From contig NZ_JAUTDR010000005.1 in the NCBI RefSeq assembly GCF_030649675.1, positions 62,001 through 126,000 of the forward strand: a DNA stretch of 64,000 bases. The letters run 5' to 3'. Made by a program: the position numbers and the translations under genes. This document shows positions 34,404-43,080 of this stretch, in pieces. The notes beneath the pieces are model-generated. The model made no database searches and was not told the origin of the DNA. It worked only from the letters and a program-made list of their open reading frames with translations. Within the stretch, counting starts at the first letter, position 1. The number at the start of each line of letters is the position of its first letter. This DNA is from Haliea sp. E1-2-M8. GTDB lineage: Bacteria; Pseudomonadota; Gammaproteobacteria; Pseudomonadales; Halieaceae.

Positions 34404-37400
34404 TCAGGCAGCCGAGCCACCGCCCGGATGGGCATCCAGCCAGGCTTGCACCGACTCCCACTGCTCCTGCAGCCGCTTGTCCGAGACCGGCACCCGGGTG
34501 CCGAGCTGCTGGGCGAACAGCGACACCCGAAACTCCTCCAGCATCCAGCGATATTGCTGTGCGGAGACACACAACGCCAGCAGTCCCGGCCGCCGCAGGC
34601 AGGCCTCCTGCAGGGGAAGCGCAAGGCGTTGCAGCATTTCGCGCTGGCTGGTGTCGCGGGGCAGTTGCCCGTTGAGTCGCTCCAGGCGCTGCTTCAGGGC
34701 CTTCATGTAGCGAGGATACTGGGGCAGCCAGTCCGCCGGAGTATCGCGCTGGAACCCGGGTTGCCACAGCTGCGCCAGTTGCTGGCGCATGTCCGCGAGC
34801 GCCGGGGCCCAGGACGCATCGCTGTAGCGAGCCAGCAGGGGCTGCAGCTCCGCCAGCGGTTTCAGGGCGTTCAGCAGGTTGGTTTCCAGCTCCGTCGCCC
34901 GCGCTACCACCTCGCCACTGCGTGCCAGCAGTGCCTTGAACCCGGTCTCGTCCCGCGGCAAGGCATCGTTGAGGCCCGCAACCTGGACCCAGGCCGCATC
35001 AATCAGATCGTCGACCAGCGGCACCCGCTCCTGCCCTGCCGCCGCCAGCAACAGGCTGGTCTCGTTGCCGAGCAGCAGCTGCTTGCGCAGAAACCTGACC
35101 TGCTGCTTCTGTTGCAGCCGCAGCAGCCGGAGCACCCCGAGCCGGTGCTGCAGCAGGGCCTGCCCAGGGTAGTCGCACAACTCCACCGCCACCGATTCAC
35201 CCTTGTCCACCAGCGCCGGCCAGGCCACGATCTCGGTGCCCGCCTGACGGAAGCGCCACTCCCTGGGCAGCGCGTCGATAGCCCAACTGGTGAGACCTTC
35301 ACGGGCGGGACTGCTCGCCGTGGCCGAGGTGATCGTCTGCCGGGTATCGCTGCGGAACTCGGTGACCAGCGCCGCCAGGTCCCGCCCCTGATTCAGCAGC
35401 TTGCCGTCGGCGTCAACCACGCGGATATTCATGTGGTAGAAGGGATCGAGTTTTTCGGGCTGCAGGTCGCGCGCCGCGACCGGCACGCTGCCGAGTCGGG
35501 ACAGTACCCGGGCCAGCGCCACGCAGAGATCCTCGTCCGCGGGCTCGAGTACCGCGAGGGCGCGATCCACGGTGTCGGGCACCGGTACCAGCTGCTTGCG
35601 CTTGTCCTTGGGCAGTCCTTTTACCAGGGCGATACACTTGTCCCGCAGCAAGCCTGGTACCAGCCAGTCAAAGCGAAACCGCGGCACCCGGTTCAGTAAC
35701 CCCACCGGCACCGTCACCGAGACCCCATCTGCCACCTGACCGGGTTCGAACTGGTAACTCAGGCGGAATTCCATGTCGCCCCAGCACAGCCGGTCCGGGA
35801 ACTGCTGGCCCAGGGCGGAGCCCGGGTCCCGGGCCAGCAGCAACTCGCGGGGTACCCGCAGGCTGGCATCCGCGCCTTCCGTCGCCGCCACCCAGGCGCG
35901 CAGCCGATCGGCGGTGGTGATGTCCGCCGGCAGCCGTTCGTCATAAAAGCTGAACAGAACCTGTTCGTCCGCCAGCAGGTCCCGCCGCCGGGCCCTGGCC
36001 TCGAGGTCTTCCAGGGTACGCAGCAGCTTCAGATTGTGCTTGAGAAATCCGGGGTGACGCGGAAAGCGGCCCGCAATCAGGCCCTCGCGGATCAGCAGCT
36101 CCCGGGATTCTACCGGGTTGATCGGGCCGTAGTGCACCGGGCGCTTGTCGGCCACGGTCAGCCCGTACAGCGTGACCCGCTCCGAGGCCATGGCTCGCCC
36201 CTGGCGTGCCTCCCAGCGCGGCTCGTAATAGTGAAACTTCAGCAGCTCGGGATTGGTCTCCAGCACCCAGGCGGGGTCGATGGTGCCTACCGTGCGCGCA
36301 AACACCTTCGAGGTTTCCACAATTTCAGCCGCCACCAGCCACTTCGGCCGCTGCCGCCCCAGGGCAGAGCCCGGGAAAATCTGCAGCTTGCGATTGCGAC
36401 TGCCCAGGTACTCGCGATCCTCCTGGTGCTGGGCAATATTCGACAGCAGTCCCGCCAGCAGTGCCTTGTGCACCGCGTCGTAGCTCTCCTCCTCCACCGC
36501 GGGCAGCCCGGCCGCGGGGTGCAGACCTAGCTGGCGGCAGCTGATCCGCAGCTGGGCGTGCATGTCGCGCCACTCGCGCAGGCGCAGGAAGGATAGGAAT
36601 TCGCGCTGGCAGAGCTTGCGCAGCTGGCTCTGGCTAAGGGCCTGGCGCTGTTCCTCGTAGTAGCGCCACAGCGCCAGCCAGGCCATGAAGTCCGAGCGCG
36701 GGTGGCGAAAGCGCGCGTGCATCTGGTCCGCCTGGGTCTGCTTGTCCGTGGGTCGCTCGCGCGGGTCCTGGATCGCCAGCGCCGCCGCGATCACCAGTAC
36801 TTCATCCAGGCAGCCGAGCTGCTGCGCCGCCAGCACCATACGTGCCAGGCGCGGATCCACCGGCAGCCTGGCCATGCGCTTGCCGGTCGCCGTCAGTTTG
36901 CCGCGGCCGGTCACCGCCCCCAGTTCCTGCAGCAGCTTGTAGCCGTCACGCACCATGCGCGGATCCGGCGGATTGATAAAGGGGAAGCGCTGCAACTCGC
37001 CCAGACCCAGCTGCAACATCTGCAGAATGACCGCCGCGAGACTGGTACGCAGGATTTCGGGGTCAGTGAATTCCGGCCGCGAAAGGAAATCTGCCTCCGT
37101 ATACAGGCGAATGCAGACCCCGGCGGCGACGCGGCCACAGCGGCCCTGGCGCTGGTTGGCGCTGGCCTGGGAGATGGGCTCGATGGGCAGCCGCTGCACC
37201 TTGGTGCGGAAACTGTAGCGGCTGATCCGGGCTTCGCCGGGGTCAATCACATAGCGGATACCGGGCACGGTCACGGATGTCTCCGCCACATTGGTCGCCA
37301 GCACCACTCGCATACCCCGCCTGCGCTTGAGATCAAACACACGGCTTTGCTCAGCCTGGGTCAGGCGGGCATAGAGCGGCAGCACCTCCAGCCGCTCCTG

Positions 37401-38159
37401 ACCCCGCAGCTGCCGCGCCAGCTCGCGGATATCGCGCTCACCGGGCAGGAACACCAGGATATCGCCGCGCTCGCCGAAACGGCCCGCCTCTATCTCACCG
37501 ACCAGGCCCACGATCTGCTCCTGCAGGCCCAGGTCGCGGTCCTCCGCGGGGTCCAGGTAGACCGTCTCCACCGGGTAGCTGCGGCCGGAAACCTCGATGA
37601 TCGGTGCGTCGCCAAAGTGGCGGGAAAAGCTGTCGACGTCGATGGTCGCAGAGGTAATGATCAGCTTCAGGTCCGGGCGCTTCGGCAGCAGCTGTTTCAG
37701 GTAGCCCAGCAGGAAGTCGATATTGAGGCTGCGCTCGTGGGCCTCGTCAATAATCAGCGTGTCGTACCGGCGCAGCAGCCGGTCGTGGCGAATTTCCGCC
37801 AGCAGGATGCCGTCGGTCATCAGCTTGATGGCGGAGGCGTCGGACACCTGGTCGGTGAAGCGCACCTGGTAGCCCACCGTATCCCCGAGGGGCACCTGCA
37901 GCTCCTCGGAGATGCGCTGGGCAACCGTCCGCGCCGCCAGCCGCCGGGGCTGGGTGTGGCCGATGCGGGCCTCGCGGCCGCGTCCCAGCTGCAGGCAGAT
38001 CTTGGGAATCTGGGTGGTCTTGCCCGAGCCGGTTTCGCCGGCGATGATCACCACCTGATGCGCGCTGATGGCCGCCGCGATATCCTCCCGGCGCTGCACG
38101 ACGGGCAGCTCGGGGGGGAAGGTAATCGGCGGAATGGCGCGAACCACCGCTTCCGGCAT
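34404..38159 (-). CDS. hrpA: ATP-dependent RNA helicase HrpA
   Basis: The 1251-residue DEAH-box helicase is close to the ~1300 residues of E. coli HrpA. Walker A is GETGSGKTTQ (41-50), motif II is DEAHERSLNIDFL, motif III is SAT (ITSATID), and motif VI lies in QRQGRCGRVAAG. Beyond residue ~560 come the HA2, OB-fold and long HrpA-specific C-terminal domains (PVHYGPINPVESRELLIREG). It rescues stalled ribosomes and unwinds structured mRNA. The divergent MaoC gene starts 92 bases away. Confidence 0.97.
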   Translation of the reverse strand: MPEAVVRAIPPITFPPELPVVQRREDIAAAISAHQVVIIAGETGSGKTTQIPKICLQLGRGREARIGHTQPRRLAARTVAQRISEELQVPLGDTVGYQVRFTDQVSDASAIKLMTDGILLAEIRHDRLLRRYDTLIIDEAHERSLNIDFLLGYLKQLLPKRPDLKLIITSATIDVDSFSRHFGDAPIIEVSGRSYPVETVYLDPAEDRDLGLQEQIVGLVGEIEAGRFGERGDILVFLPGERDIRELARQLRGQERLEVLPLYARLTQAEQSRVFDLKRRRGMRVVLATNVAETSVTVPGIRYVIDPGEARISRYSFRTKVQRLPIEPISQASANQRQGRCGRVAAGVCIRLYTEADFLSRPEFTDPEILRTSLAAVILQMLQLGLGELQRFPFINPPDPRMVRDGYKLLQELGAVTGRGKLTATGKRMARLPVDPRLARMVLAAQQLGCLDEVLVIAAALAIQDPRERPTDKQTQADQMHARFRHPRSDFMAWLALWRYYEEQRQALSQSQLRKLCQREFLSFLRLREWRDMHAQLRISCRQLGLHPAAGLPAVEEESYDAVHKALLAGLLSNIAQHQEDREYLGSRNRKLQIFPGSALGRQRPKWLVAAEIVETSKVFARTVGTIDPAWVLETNPELLKFHYYEPRWEARQGRAMASERVTLYGLTVADKRPVHYGPINPVESRELLIREGLIAGRFPRHPGFLKHNLKLLRTLEDLEARARRRDLLADEQVLFSFYDERLPADITTADRLRAWVAATEGADASLRVPRELLLARDPGSALGQQFPDRLCWGDMEFRLSYQFEPGQVADGVSVTVPVGLLNRVPRFRFDWLVPGLLRDKCIALVKGLPKDKRKQLVPVPDTVDRALAVLEPADEDLCVALARVLSRLGSVPVAARDLQPEKLDPFYHMNIRVVDADGKLLNQGRDLAALVTEFRSDTRQTITSATASSPAREGLTSWAIDALPREWRFRQAGTEIVAWPALVDKGESVAVELCDYPGQALLQHRLGVLRLLRLQQKQQVRFLRKQLLLGNETSLLLAAAGQERVPLVDDLIDAAWVQVAGLNDALPRDETGFKALLARSGEVVARATELETNLLNALKPLAELQPLLARYSDASWAPALADMRQQLAQLWQPGFQRDTPADWLPQYPRYMKALKQRLERLNGQLPRDTSQREMLQRLALPLQEACLRRPGLLALCVSAQQYRWMLEEFRVSLFAQQLGTRVPVSDKRLQEQWESVQAWLDAHPGGGSAA

Positions 38160-38251
38160 GGCTCTGCTCCTGCGGGTTGGGCTTGGGGGTGTCTGGGGTC
38201 GGCTACACTAAGGTATCATCGCGCCTCCGACAATCCCCGCAGGACGACCTC

Positions 38252-38719
38252 ATGCCTGAAGTGCGCAATCATACCTTCGACGAACTCAGCATCGGTCAGC
38301 AGGCGGAGAGCACCCACACCGTAACCATGGAAGACCTGCGCCTGTTCGCCGCCGCCTCCGGTGACCACAACCCGCTGCACCTGGACCCGGCCTACGCTGC
38401 CAGCACCCGGTTCGGGGGCTGTATCGCCCACGGCATGTTCAGCGGCGGCCTGATTTCAGCGGTGCTGGCCATGCAAATGCCGGGGCCGGGCACCATCTAC
38501 CTGGGTCAGTCACTGGCGTTTCGGCTGCCGGTGAATGTCGGCGACACTCTGACCGTGCAACTGACCGTGGCGGACAAGCAGCCGCGGCGGCGCCAGGTCA
38601 CCCTCGACTGCCAGGTGAGTAACCAGCACGGGAAAACGGTGGTCACAGGTACGGCAGAGGTGATTGCGCCGGCGGAGCGGGAGACGGTGACGATCACACC
38701 GCCACAGGTGCATGGCTAG
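38252..38719 (+). CDS. MaoC-like (R)-specific enoyl-CoA hydratase
   Basis: The ATG at 38252 follows AGGACGACCTC and gives 155 residues. The hot-dog fold signature is FAAASGDHNPLHLDPAYAAS, with the catalytic Asp and His of the hydratase-2 motif, followed by GGCIAHGMFSGGLISAVL. It hydrates trans-2-enoyl-CoA to (R)-3-hydroxyacyl-CoA, and in PhaJ-type enzymes this supplies polyhydroxyalkanoate synthesis. No PHA synthase is near. It is divergent from hrpA. The stop codon lies in a tandem repeat. Confidence 0.9.
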   Translation: MPEVRNHTFDELSIGQQAESTHTVTMEDLRLFAAASGDHNPLHLDPAYAASTRFGGCIAHGMFSGGLISAVLAMQMPGPGTIYLGQSLAFRLPVNVGDTLTVQLTVADKQPRRRQVTLDCQVSNQHGKTVVTGTAEVIAPAERETVTITPPQVHG

Positions 38720-38769
38720 GGGCGCCCGGCCAGGGGCGCCCGGCTAGGGGCGCCCGGCCAGGGGTGCCC
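38714..38769. repeat. Four tandem 14-bp repeats after the MaoC gene
   Basis: Four consecutive copies of GGCYAGGGGCGCCC lie end to end (38714, 38728, 38742, 38756); the last has T for C. The stop codon TAG of the MaoC gene is in the first copy. Each unit contains the self-complementary GGGCGCCC core, so the array may fold or may have grown by slippage. Confidence 0.85.
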
Positions 38770-38796
38770 CGCTGAGGCGCGACCGCGGTCAGGGGG

Positions 38797-39303
38797 TCAG
38801 GCTGCCGGGGGCACAGGCGCTGCCTCGGACTCCGGTGCGAACTGCGCCGGGTCCAGGTATTGCAGACGCAATTCGATAGAGCCGCGAGTCTCGCTGGAAT
38901 CGACCCCCAGCACCAAAACGTTGACTTCGCCCTCGTCTTCGGTGGCCGCGGTCAGACCGAAAATGACATTGTCCGGATTGTTCTCACTCGAAAACACCTT
39001 GATGTCCTTGTCCGCGCGCAGGGCGTCGCTGAGCTGGGCGACCAGCATTGCCAGGCTGGCGCGGAAAGCGCCAAAATTCAGCTTGCCGCGAAACTCCGTG
39101 TGGTCCAGGGAAATATCGAAGCGAACCTGGGACCGATCCTCCATCTGCACGTTGGTCAGGTGCACCGACCTGCCCGCCGCCATGTCGCGGAACACGTTCT
39201 TGGCTTCAGTGCGCTTGTTCTCCAGAAAAGCCTTGTACAGCAGGTTGGCCGCGATAGTCAGGAACTTGTCCCGGGGGATGGTTTGACTCTGGTTCTGCGC
39301 CAT
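38797..39303 (-). CDS. Conserved-looking hypothetical protein, 168 residues
   Basis: I do not recognise a family. A GAGGA site precedes the ATG. The protein is soluble, with no signal peptide or membrane segment. The N-terminus is helical and basic (FLTIAANLLYKAFLENKRTEAKN), the middle has alternating strands (SVHLTNVQMEDRSQVRFDIS), and the C-terminus is acidic and ends with proline/alanine. Phrases such as RFDISLDHTEFRG and NVLVLGVDSSETRGSIELRL look like beta-rich small domains. It is convergent with the MaoC gene and divergent from the following SDR gene. Confidence 0.7.
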   Translation of the reverse strand: MAQNQSQTIPRDKFLTIAANLLYKAFLENKRTEAKNVFRDMAAGRSVHLTNVQMEDRSQVRFDISLDHTEFRGKLNFGAFRASLAMLVAQLSDALRADKDIKVFSSENNPDNVIFGLTAATEDEGEVNVLVLGVDSSETRGSIELRLQYLDPAQFAPESEAAPVPPAA

Positions 39304-39481
39304 GGAATGTCCTCACAATCAAGGGGCGCAAGTCTACTGCCTGCCCGCAGCAAAAACCAGCGCCGGGCCCTGTGCCAGCTCCGACACCGCGGCGCAATAG
39401 CTCCCCGGAAAGCGATCTGCTAGGCTTCCGCAGCGGCCCGACTCACAACCCCGACGACCCAATCACAACAAGAGCATAACC

Positions 39482-40240
39482 ATGGCAAACAATACAGCAA
39501 ACTTTGATTTCAGCGGGGCAAAAGTACTGGTGACCGGTGGCACCAGCGGCATCGGCGCGGGCATTGCCGCGGCCTATCTGGAGGCCGGCGCCGAGGTCAC
39601 CATAACCGGCACCCGGGCCAGCGCTGCAGACTACGCTGCGGACCTCTCGGGCTTCCGTTACCTGCAGCTGGATGTGGAGAACATGGCCCAGATCAACGAG
39701 GTAGCGCGAGCGCAGACCCAGCTGGATGTGCTGGTCAACAATGCCGGGATCGCGCTTCCCAGCCTGGGCCTGGACGAATGGGATCCGGACAACTTCAGCC
39801 GCGCCATCAATATTCACCTGGTCTCGGGATTCCGCCTGGCGCGGGGCTGCCGCGATGCCCTGCAGGCGAGCGACTTTACCGGCGGCGCCTCCGTCGTCGG
39901 CATCGCTTCAATGACCTCCTACTTCGGGATCGGACTCCTACCCGGCTACGGTGCCGGCAAGACCGGCCTGCTGGGTGTCATCCGGGCGATGGCGATGGAA
40001 TGGGGTTCTCTCGGTATTCGCGCCAACTGCGTGGCCGTAGGCCTGTGCGAGAGCCGCATGACCTCGGCGACCATCGCCAACCCCGAGTGGTCAGCTCCCA
40101 CCCTGGCGCGCACGCCCCTGGGCAGACATGGCGTACCCGAGGATGTGGCAGGGGCCGTACTGTTTCTGAGCAGCGCCCAGGCCAGCTGGATTACCGGGCA
40201 GACCCTGCCCATCGACGGCGGCTATACCGTCTCGGGTTAG
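39482..40240 (+). CDS. Short-chain dehydrogenase/reductase
   Basis: The 252-residue NAD(P)-dependent oxidoreductase has the Rossmann motif VTGGTSGIGAG (TGxxxGxG), LVNNAG, and the catalytic Ser in IASM with Tyr and Lys in GYGAGK. It ends ITGQTLPIDGGYTVSG, as in classical SDRs. An arginine after beta-2 (TGTRAS) favours NADPH. The substrate is unknown. It is directly followed (11 bases) by mnmC, so cotranscription is likely but the link is probably incidental. Confidence 0.93.
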   Translation: MANNTANFDFSGAKVLVTGGTSGIGAGIAAAYLEAGAEVTITGTRASAADYAADLSGFRYLQLDVENMAQINEVARAQTQLDVLVNNAGIALPSLGLDEWDPDNFSRAINIHLVSGFRLARGCRDALQASDFTGGASVVGIASMTSYFGIGLLPGYGAGKTGLLGVIRAMAMEWGSLGIRANCVAVGLCESRMTSATIANPEWSAPTLARTPLGRHGVPEDVAGAVLFLSSAQASWITGQTLPIDGGYTVSG

Positions 40241-40251
40241 CGCCCGGCGAC

Positions 40252-42267
40252 ATGCAGCGCTCCAACACACCGTGGCCGGCCCTGAGCGGCCCCTCGCTGC
40301 TCTGGCAAGAGGACGGCAGCCCCTTTTCGCCCACTTTCGCGGATTTCTATTATTCCCCCGACAACGGCCTGGCCGAGGGACGCCATGTGTTTCTTGCCGG
40401 CAACGGCCTGCCGGAACGCTGGCAGCGGCATCGCGCCGACCCGTTTGTCGTGGCGGAAACCGGGTTCGGCACCGGGCTCAACTTTCTCCTCACCTGGCAG
40501 GCCTGGCGCGCCCGGCGCAAAACCGCCGACGGGCGACGACTGCACTATCTGGCGCTGGAAAAGTACCCCCTGGCCGTCGCGGACCTGCGCCGAGCGGGGG
40601 CCGCCTGGCCAGAACTGGCGCCCCTGCTGGCGGAGCTGCTGGCACAGTATCCGCAGCCGCTACCCGGGGTTCACCGCGCCCTCCTCGATGGCGGCTCGGT
40701 GCTCCTGGACCTGTGGTGGGGCGACGTGGAAGCGGTACTGGAGGATCTCGGCCGCGCCCGAGCGCCGCTGGTGGACGCCTGGTATCTGGACGGCTTTGCC
40801 CCCGCGCGCAACCCTGCCATGTGGCAACCCGGGCTGTGGCCCAAAGTCGCGGCGCTGAGCCGCCCCGAAGCTACCTTCGCCACATTCACCGTGGCCCGCG
40901 CGGTGCGATTCGGGCTCACAGAAGCCGGCTTCGCGGTGCGCAAGGTTCCTGGCTTCGGCCACAAGCGGGAACAGCTGTGCGGGCAACTCACCAGTCGCCA
41001 GCCGTTGCCGCCACTGCAAGGCACCCCCTGGGAGCTTGCCGGGCACAGACAGGAAACGCCGCAGCAGGTGCTGGTCATTGGCGGCGGGCTTGCGGGCTGC
41101 CACACCGCGGCTGCCCTCGCCCGCCGGGGCATCCGGGTCACGGTGCTGGAGCGCGGCCAGGTGGCCGGTGAGGCCTCGGGAAATCCCCAGGGCGTGCTCT
41201 ACACCCGGCTGTCCCATCGCCATTCGCCGCTGACGGATTTCGCCCTCGCCAGTTTCGACTTCGCCAGCCGGCAGTACCGCGCCGGGTTTGCCGCTGGCAC
41301 CCTGCAACCGGGCAGCGACGGCGAGCTTTGCGGCAGTTTCCACCAGGTGGCAGACAGCGCGGAACTGGCGCGCATGCGGCCGCTGCTGGCGCCGCTGCCC
41401 GAGCTGGCGCAGGTCCTCGAGGCCGACAGCGCCTCGACGCTGCTGGGTATCGCCCAGCCCGGTGCGGGTTACTGGTACCCGAATTCCGGCTGGATGTCCC
41501 CGCCCGCACTGTGCCGGCATCTGCTGCAGCATCCGCTTGTCACTCTGCATGAGGGCTGTGGTGCGATCCGCTTGCAGTGGGCCGACGATGCCTGGCAGGC
41601 GGTGACCAGCGCCGGTACGCTGGCCCGCGCGCCGGCGGCAGTGGTGGCGGCGGGAACACACTGTAGCGAACTGGACCATCTCGACTGGCTGCCGCTCAAC
41701 CCCATCCGCGGCCAGACCACCCAGTTACCGCCGCTACCGGCCCTGGCTGCGCTGCGCGCGGTTCTCTGTCACAGTGGTTACCTTGCCCCGGCCACGGCGG
41801 ATGGGCACTGTATCGGCGCAACTTTTGCCCCTGGCGACACGGATCCGGAACTGCGGCGCGGCGATCGGGTCCAAAATCTGGAGCAACTGGCGGCCGCAAT
41901 ACCCGCTGTGGCGGGTGCGCTGGCGGGCCTCGCGGACACCGAGCTGCCGGGGAGGACCGGCTGGCGCTGCGCCAGCCCGGACTACCTGCCGCTGGTAGGG
42001 CCGGTGCCAGACCGCAGCGCTTTTCTGCGGGACTACGCCGGGCTGCGCGACAATGCCCGCAGCGGTATTCCGCTGCCGGGGAAGTATCTGCCGGGGCTGT
42101 ACCTGAATACCGGCCACGGCTCCCGGGGGCTCACCTCGACGCCGCTGGCGGCGGAGCTGCTGGCGAGCCAGCTCTGCGCCGAACCGCTGCCACTGGAACC
42201 GGAGCTGGTACGGGCGCTGGCGCCGGCGCGCTTTATCATCCGCGATCTCGGGAGAAACCGAATTTGA
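40252..42267 (+). CDS. mnmC: Bifunctional tRNA wobble-uridine enzyme MnmC
   Basis: The ATG at 40252 gives 671 residues, against 668 in E. coli. The N-terminal ~245 residues are the SAM-dependent methyltransferase (FVVAETGFGTGLNFLLTWQ, with DAWYLDGFAPARNPAMW). The C-terminal domain from ~260 is a FAD oxidoreductase (VLVIGGGLAGCHTAAALARR, then GHGSRGLTSTPLAAELLA). It removes the carboxymethyl group from cmnm5(s2)U34 and then methylates nm5 to give mnm5(s2)U in tRNA. It overlaps the next gene by four bases. Confidence 0.96.
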   Translation: MQRSNTPWPALSGPSLLWQEDGSPFSPTFADFYYSPDNGLAEGRHVFLAGNGLPERWQRHRADPFVVAETGFGTGLNFLLTWQAWRARRKTADGRRLHYLALEKYPLAVADLRRAGAAWPELAPLLAELLAQYPQPLPGVHRALLDGGSVLLDLWWGDVEAVLEDLGRARAPLVDAWYLDGFAPARNPAMWQPGLWPKVAALSRPEATFATFTVARAVRFGLTEAGFAVRKVPGFGHKREQLCGQLTSRQPLPPLQGTPWELAGHRQETPQQVLVIGGGLAGCHTAAALARRGIRVTVLERGQVAGEASGNPQGVLYTRLSHRHSPLTDFALASFDFASRQYRAGFAAGTLQPGSDGELCGSFHQVADSAELARMRPLLAPLPELAQVLEADSASTLLGIAQPGAGYWYPNSGWMSPPALCRHLLQHPLVTLHEGCGAIRLQWADDAWQAVTSAGTLARAPAAVVAAGTHCSELDHLDWLPLNPIRGQTTQLPPLPALAALRAVLCHSGYLAPATADGHCIGATFAPGDTDPELRRGDRVQNLEQLAAAIPAVAGALAGLADTELPGRTGWRCASPDYLPLVGPVPDRSAFLRDYAGLRDNARSGIPLPGKYLPGLYLNTGHGSRGLTSTPLAAELLASQLCAEPLPLEPELVRALAPARFIIRDLGRNRI

Positions 42268-43046
42268 GCAAGCCAATCGCGCATTGCATGTTGTTGCTTT
42301 GTCTACTTGCCAGCCCCGCTATGGCGGTGGAGCAATTCAGCTATCGGGTGCTGGAACAAAAACCCCTGCCTCGCGACAGCTTTGTTCAGGGGCTGCAGAT
42401 TGTCGACGGCAAGCTTTATCTGAGCAGCGGCCTCTACGGTCGGTCGCGTCTGCTCCGCTACCGTTTTGCGGACGGCGAACTGCTGGACCAGCGGCATCTG
42501 CATCCGCGCCTGTTTGCCGAGGGTCTCACGGTCTTCGGCGACAGGGTGTTCCAGCTGACCTGGCGAGCCCGGCGCATGCTGGTGTTTACCCGGGATGACC
42601 TGAGCCCCGCCGCAGTCTTCACCCTCCCCGGCGAAGGCTGGGGCCTCACCGACAATGGCCGCGAACTGATTTATACCGATGGCAGTCACTACCTGCATTT
42701 TCTCGACCCGGACAACGGGCGCCACCTGCGCAGCGTCGCGGTGACCGAACAGGGCCGGCCCGTTGTGCACCTGAATGAGCTGGAGTGGATTGACGGCAAG
42801 GTCTGGGCCAACGTCTGGCAAACGGATCGCATCGTCGTCATCGACCCCGCCAGCGGCGAGGTGTCAGCCAGCGTCGACCTGCGCGGCCTGCTCCCCCCGG
42901 CCGAACGTCAGCCAGACACCGACGTACTGAACGGGATTGCCAGCAACCCCGAGGACAACAGCCTCTGGGTCACCGGCAAGAATTGGCCCTGGCTCTACCG
43001 CATCGAGTTGGTGCCAGCCACAGCAGGACCGGCGGAATCGCGCTAG
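42264..43046 (+). CDS. Exported glutaminyl-peptide cyclotransferase
   Basis: The 260-residue protein begins with a TTG (TTGA overlap with mnmC), with GGAGA about eight bases before it. A signal peptide ends near SPAMA. The body is a five-bladed beta-propeller of the plant/bacterial glutaminyl cyclase type: FVQGLQIVDGKLYLSSGLYGRS, FAEGLTVFGDRVFQLTW, HLNELEWIDGKVWANVW, VLNGIASNPEDNSLWVTGK. It turns N-terminal glutamine into pyroglutamate in periplasmic proteins or peptides. Confidence 0.9.
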   Translation: MSKPIAHCMLLLCLLASPAMAVEQFSYRVLEQKPLPRDSFVQGLQIVDGKLYLSSGLYGRSRLLRYRFADGELLDQRHLHPRLFAEGLTVFGDRVFQLTWRARRMLVFTRDDLSPAAVFTLPGEGWGLTDNGRELIYTDGSHYLHFLDPDNGRHLRSVAVTEQGRPVVHLNELEWIDGKVWANVWQTDRIVVIDPASGEVSASVDLRGLLPPAERQPDTDVLNGIASNPEDNSLWVTGKNWPWLYRIELVPATAGPAESR

Positions 43047-43080
43047 AATACTCCGCTCATTTCAGACAAGTTGGACGACC

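Noticed and set aside
36702-38324. Long open plus-strand frame opposite hrpA
   Set aside because: It is Gln/His-rich antisense translation of a helicase with all motifs intact. No ribosome site or family was seen.
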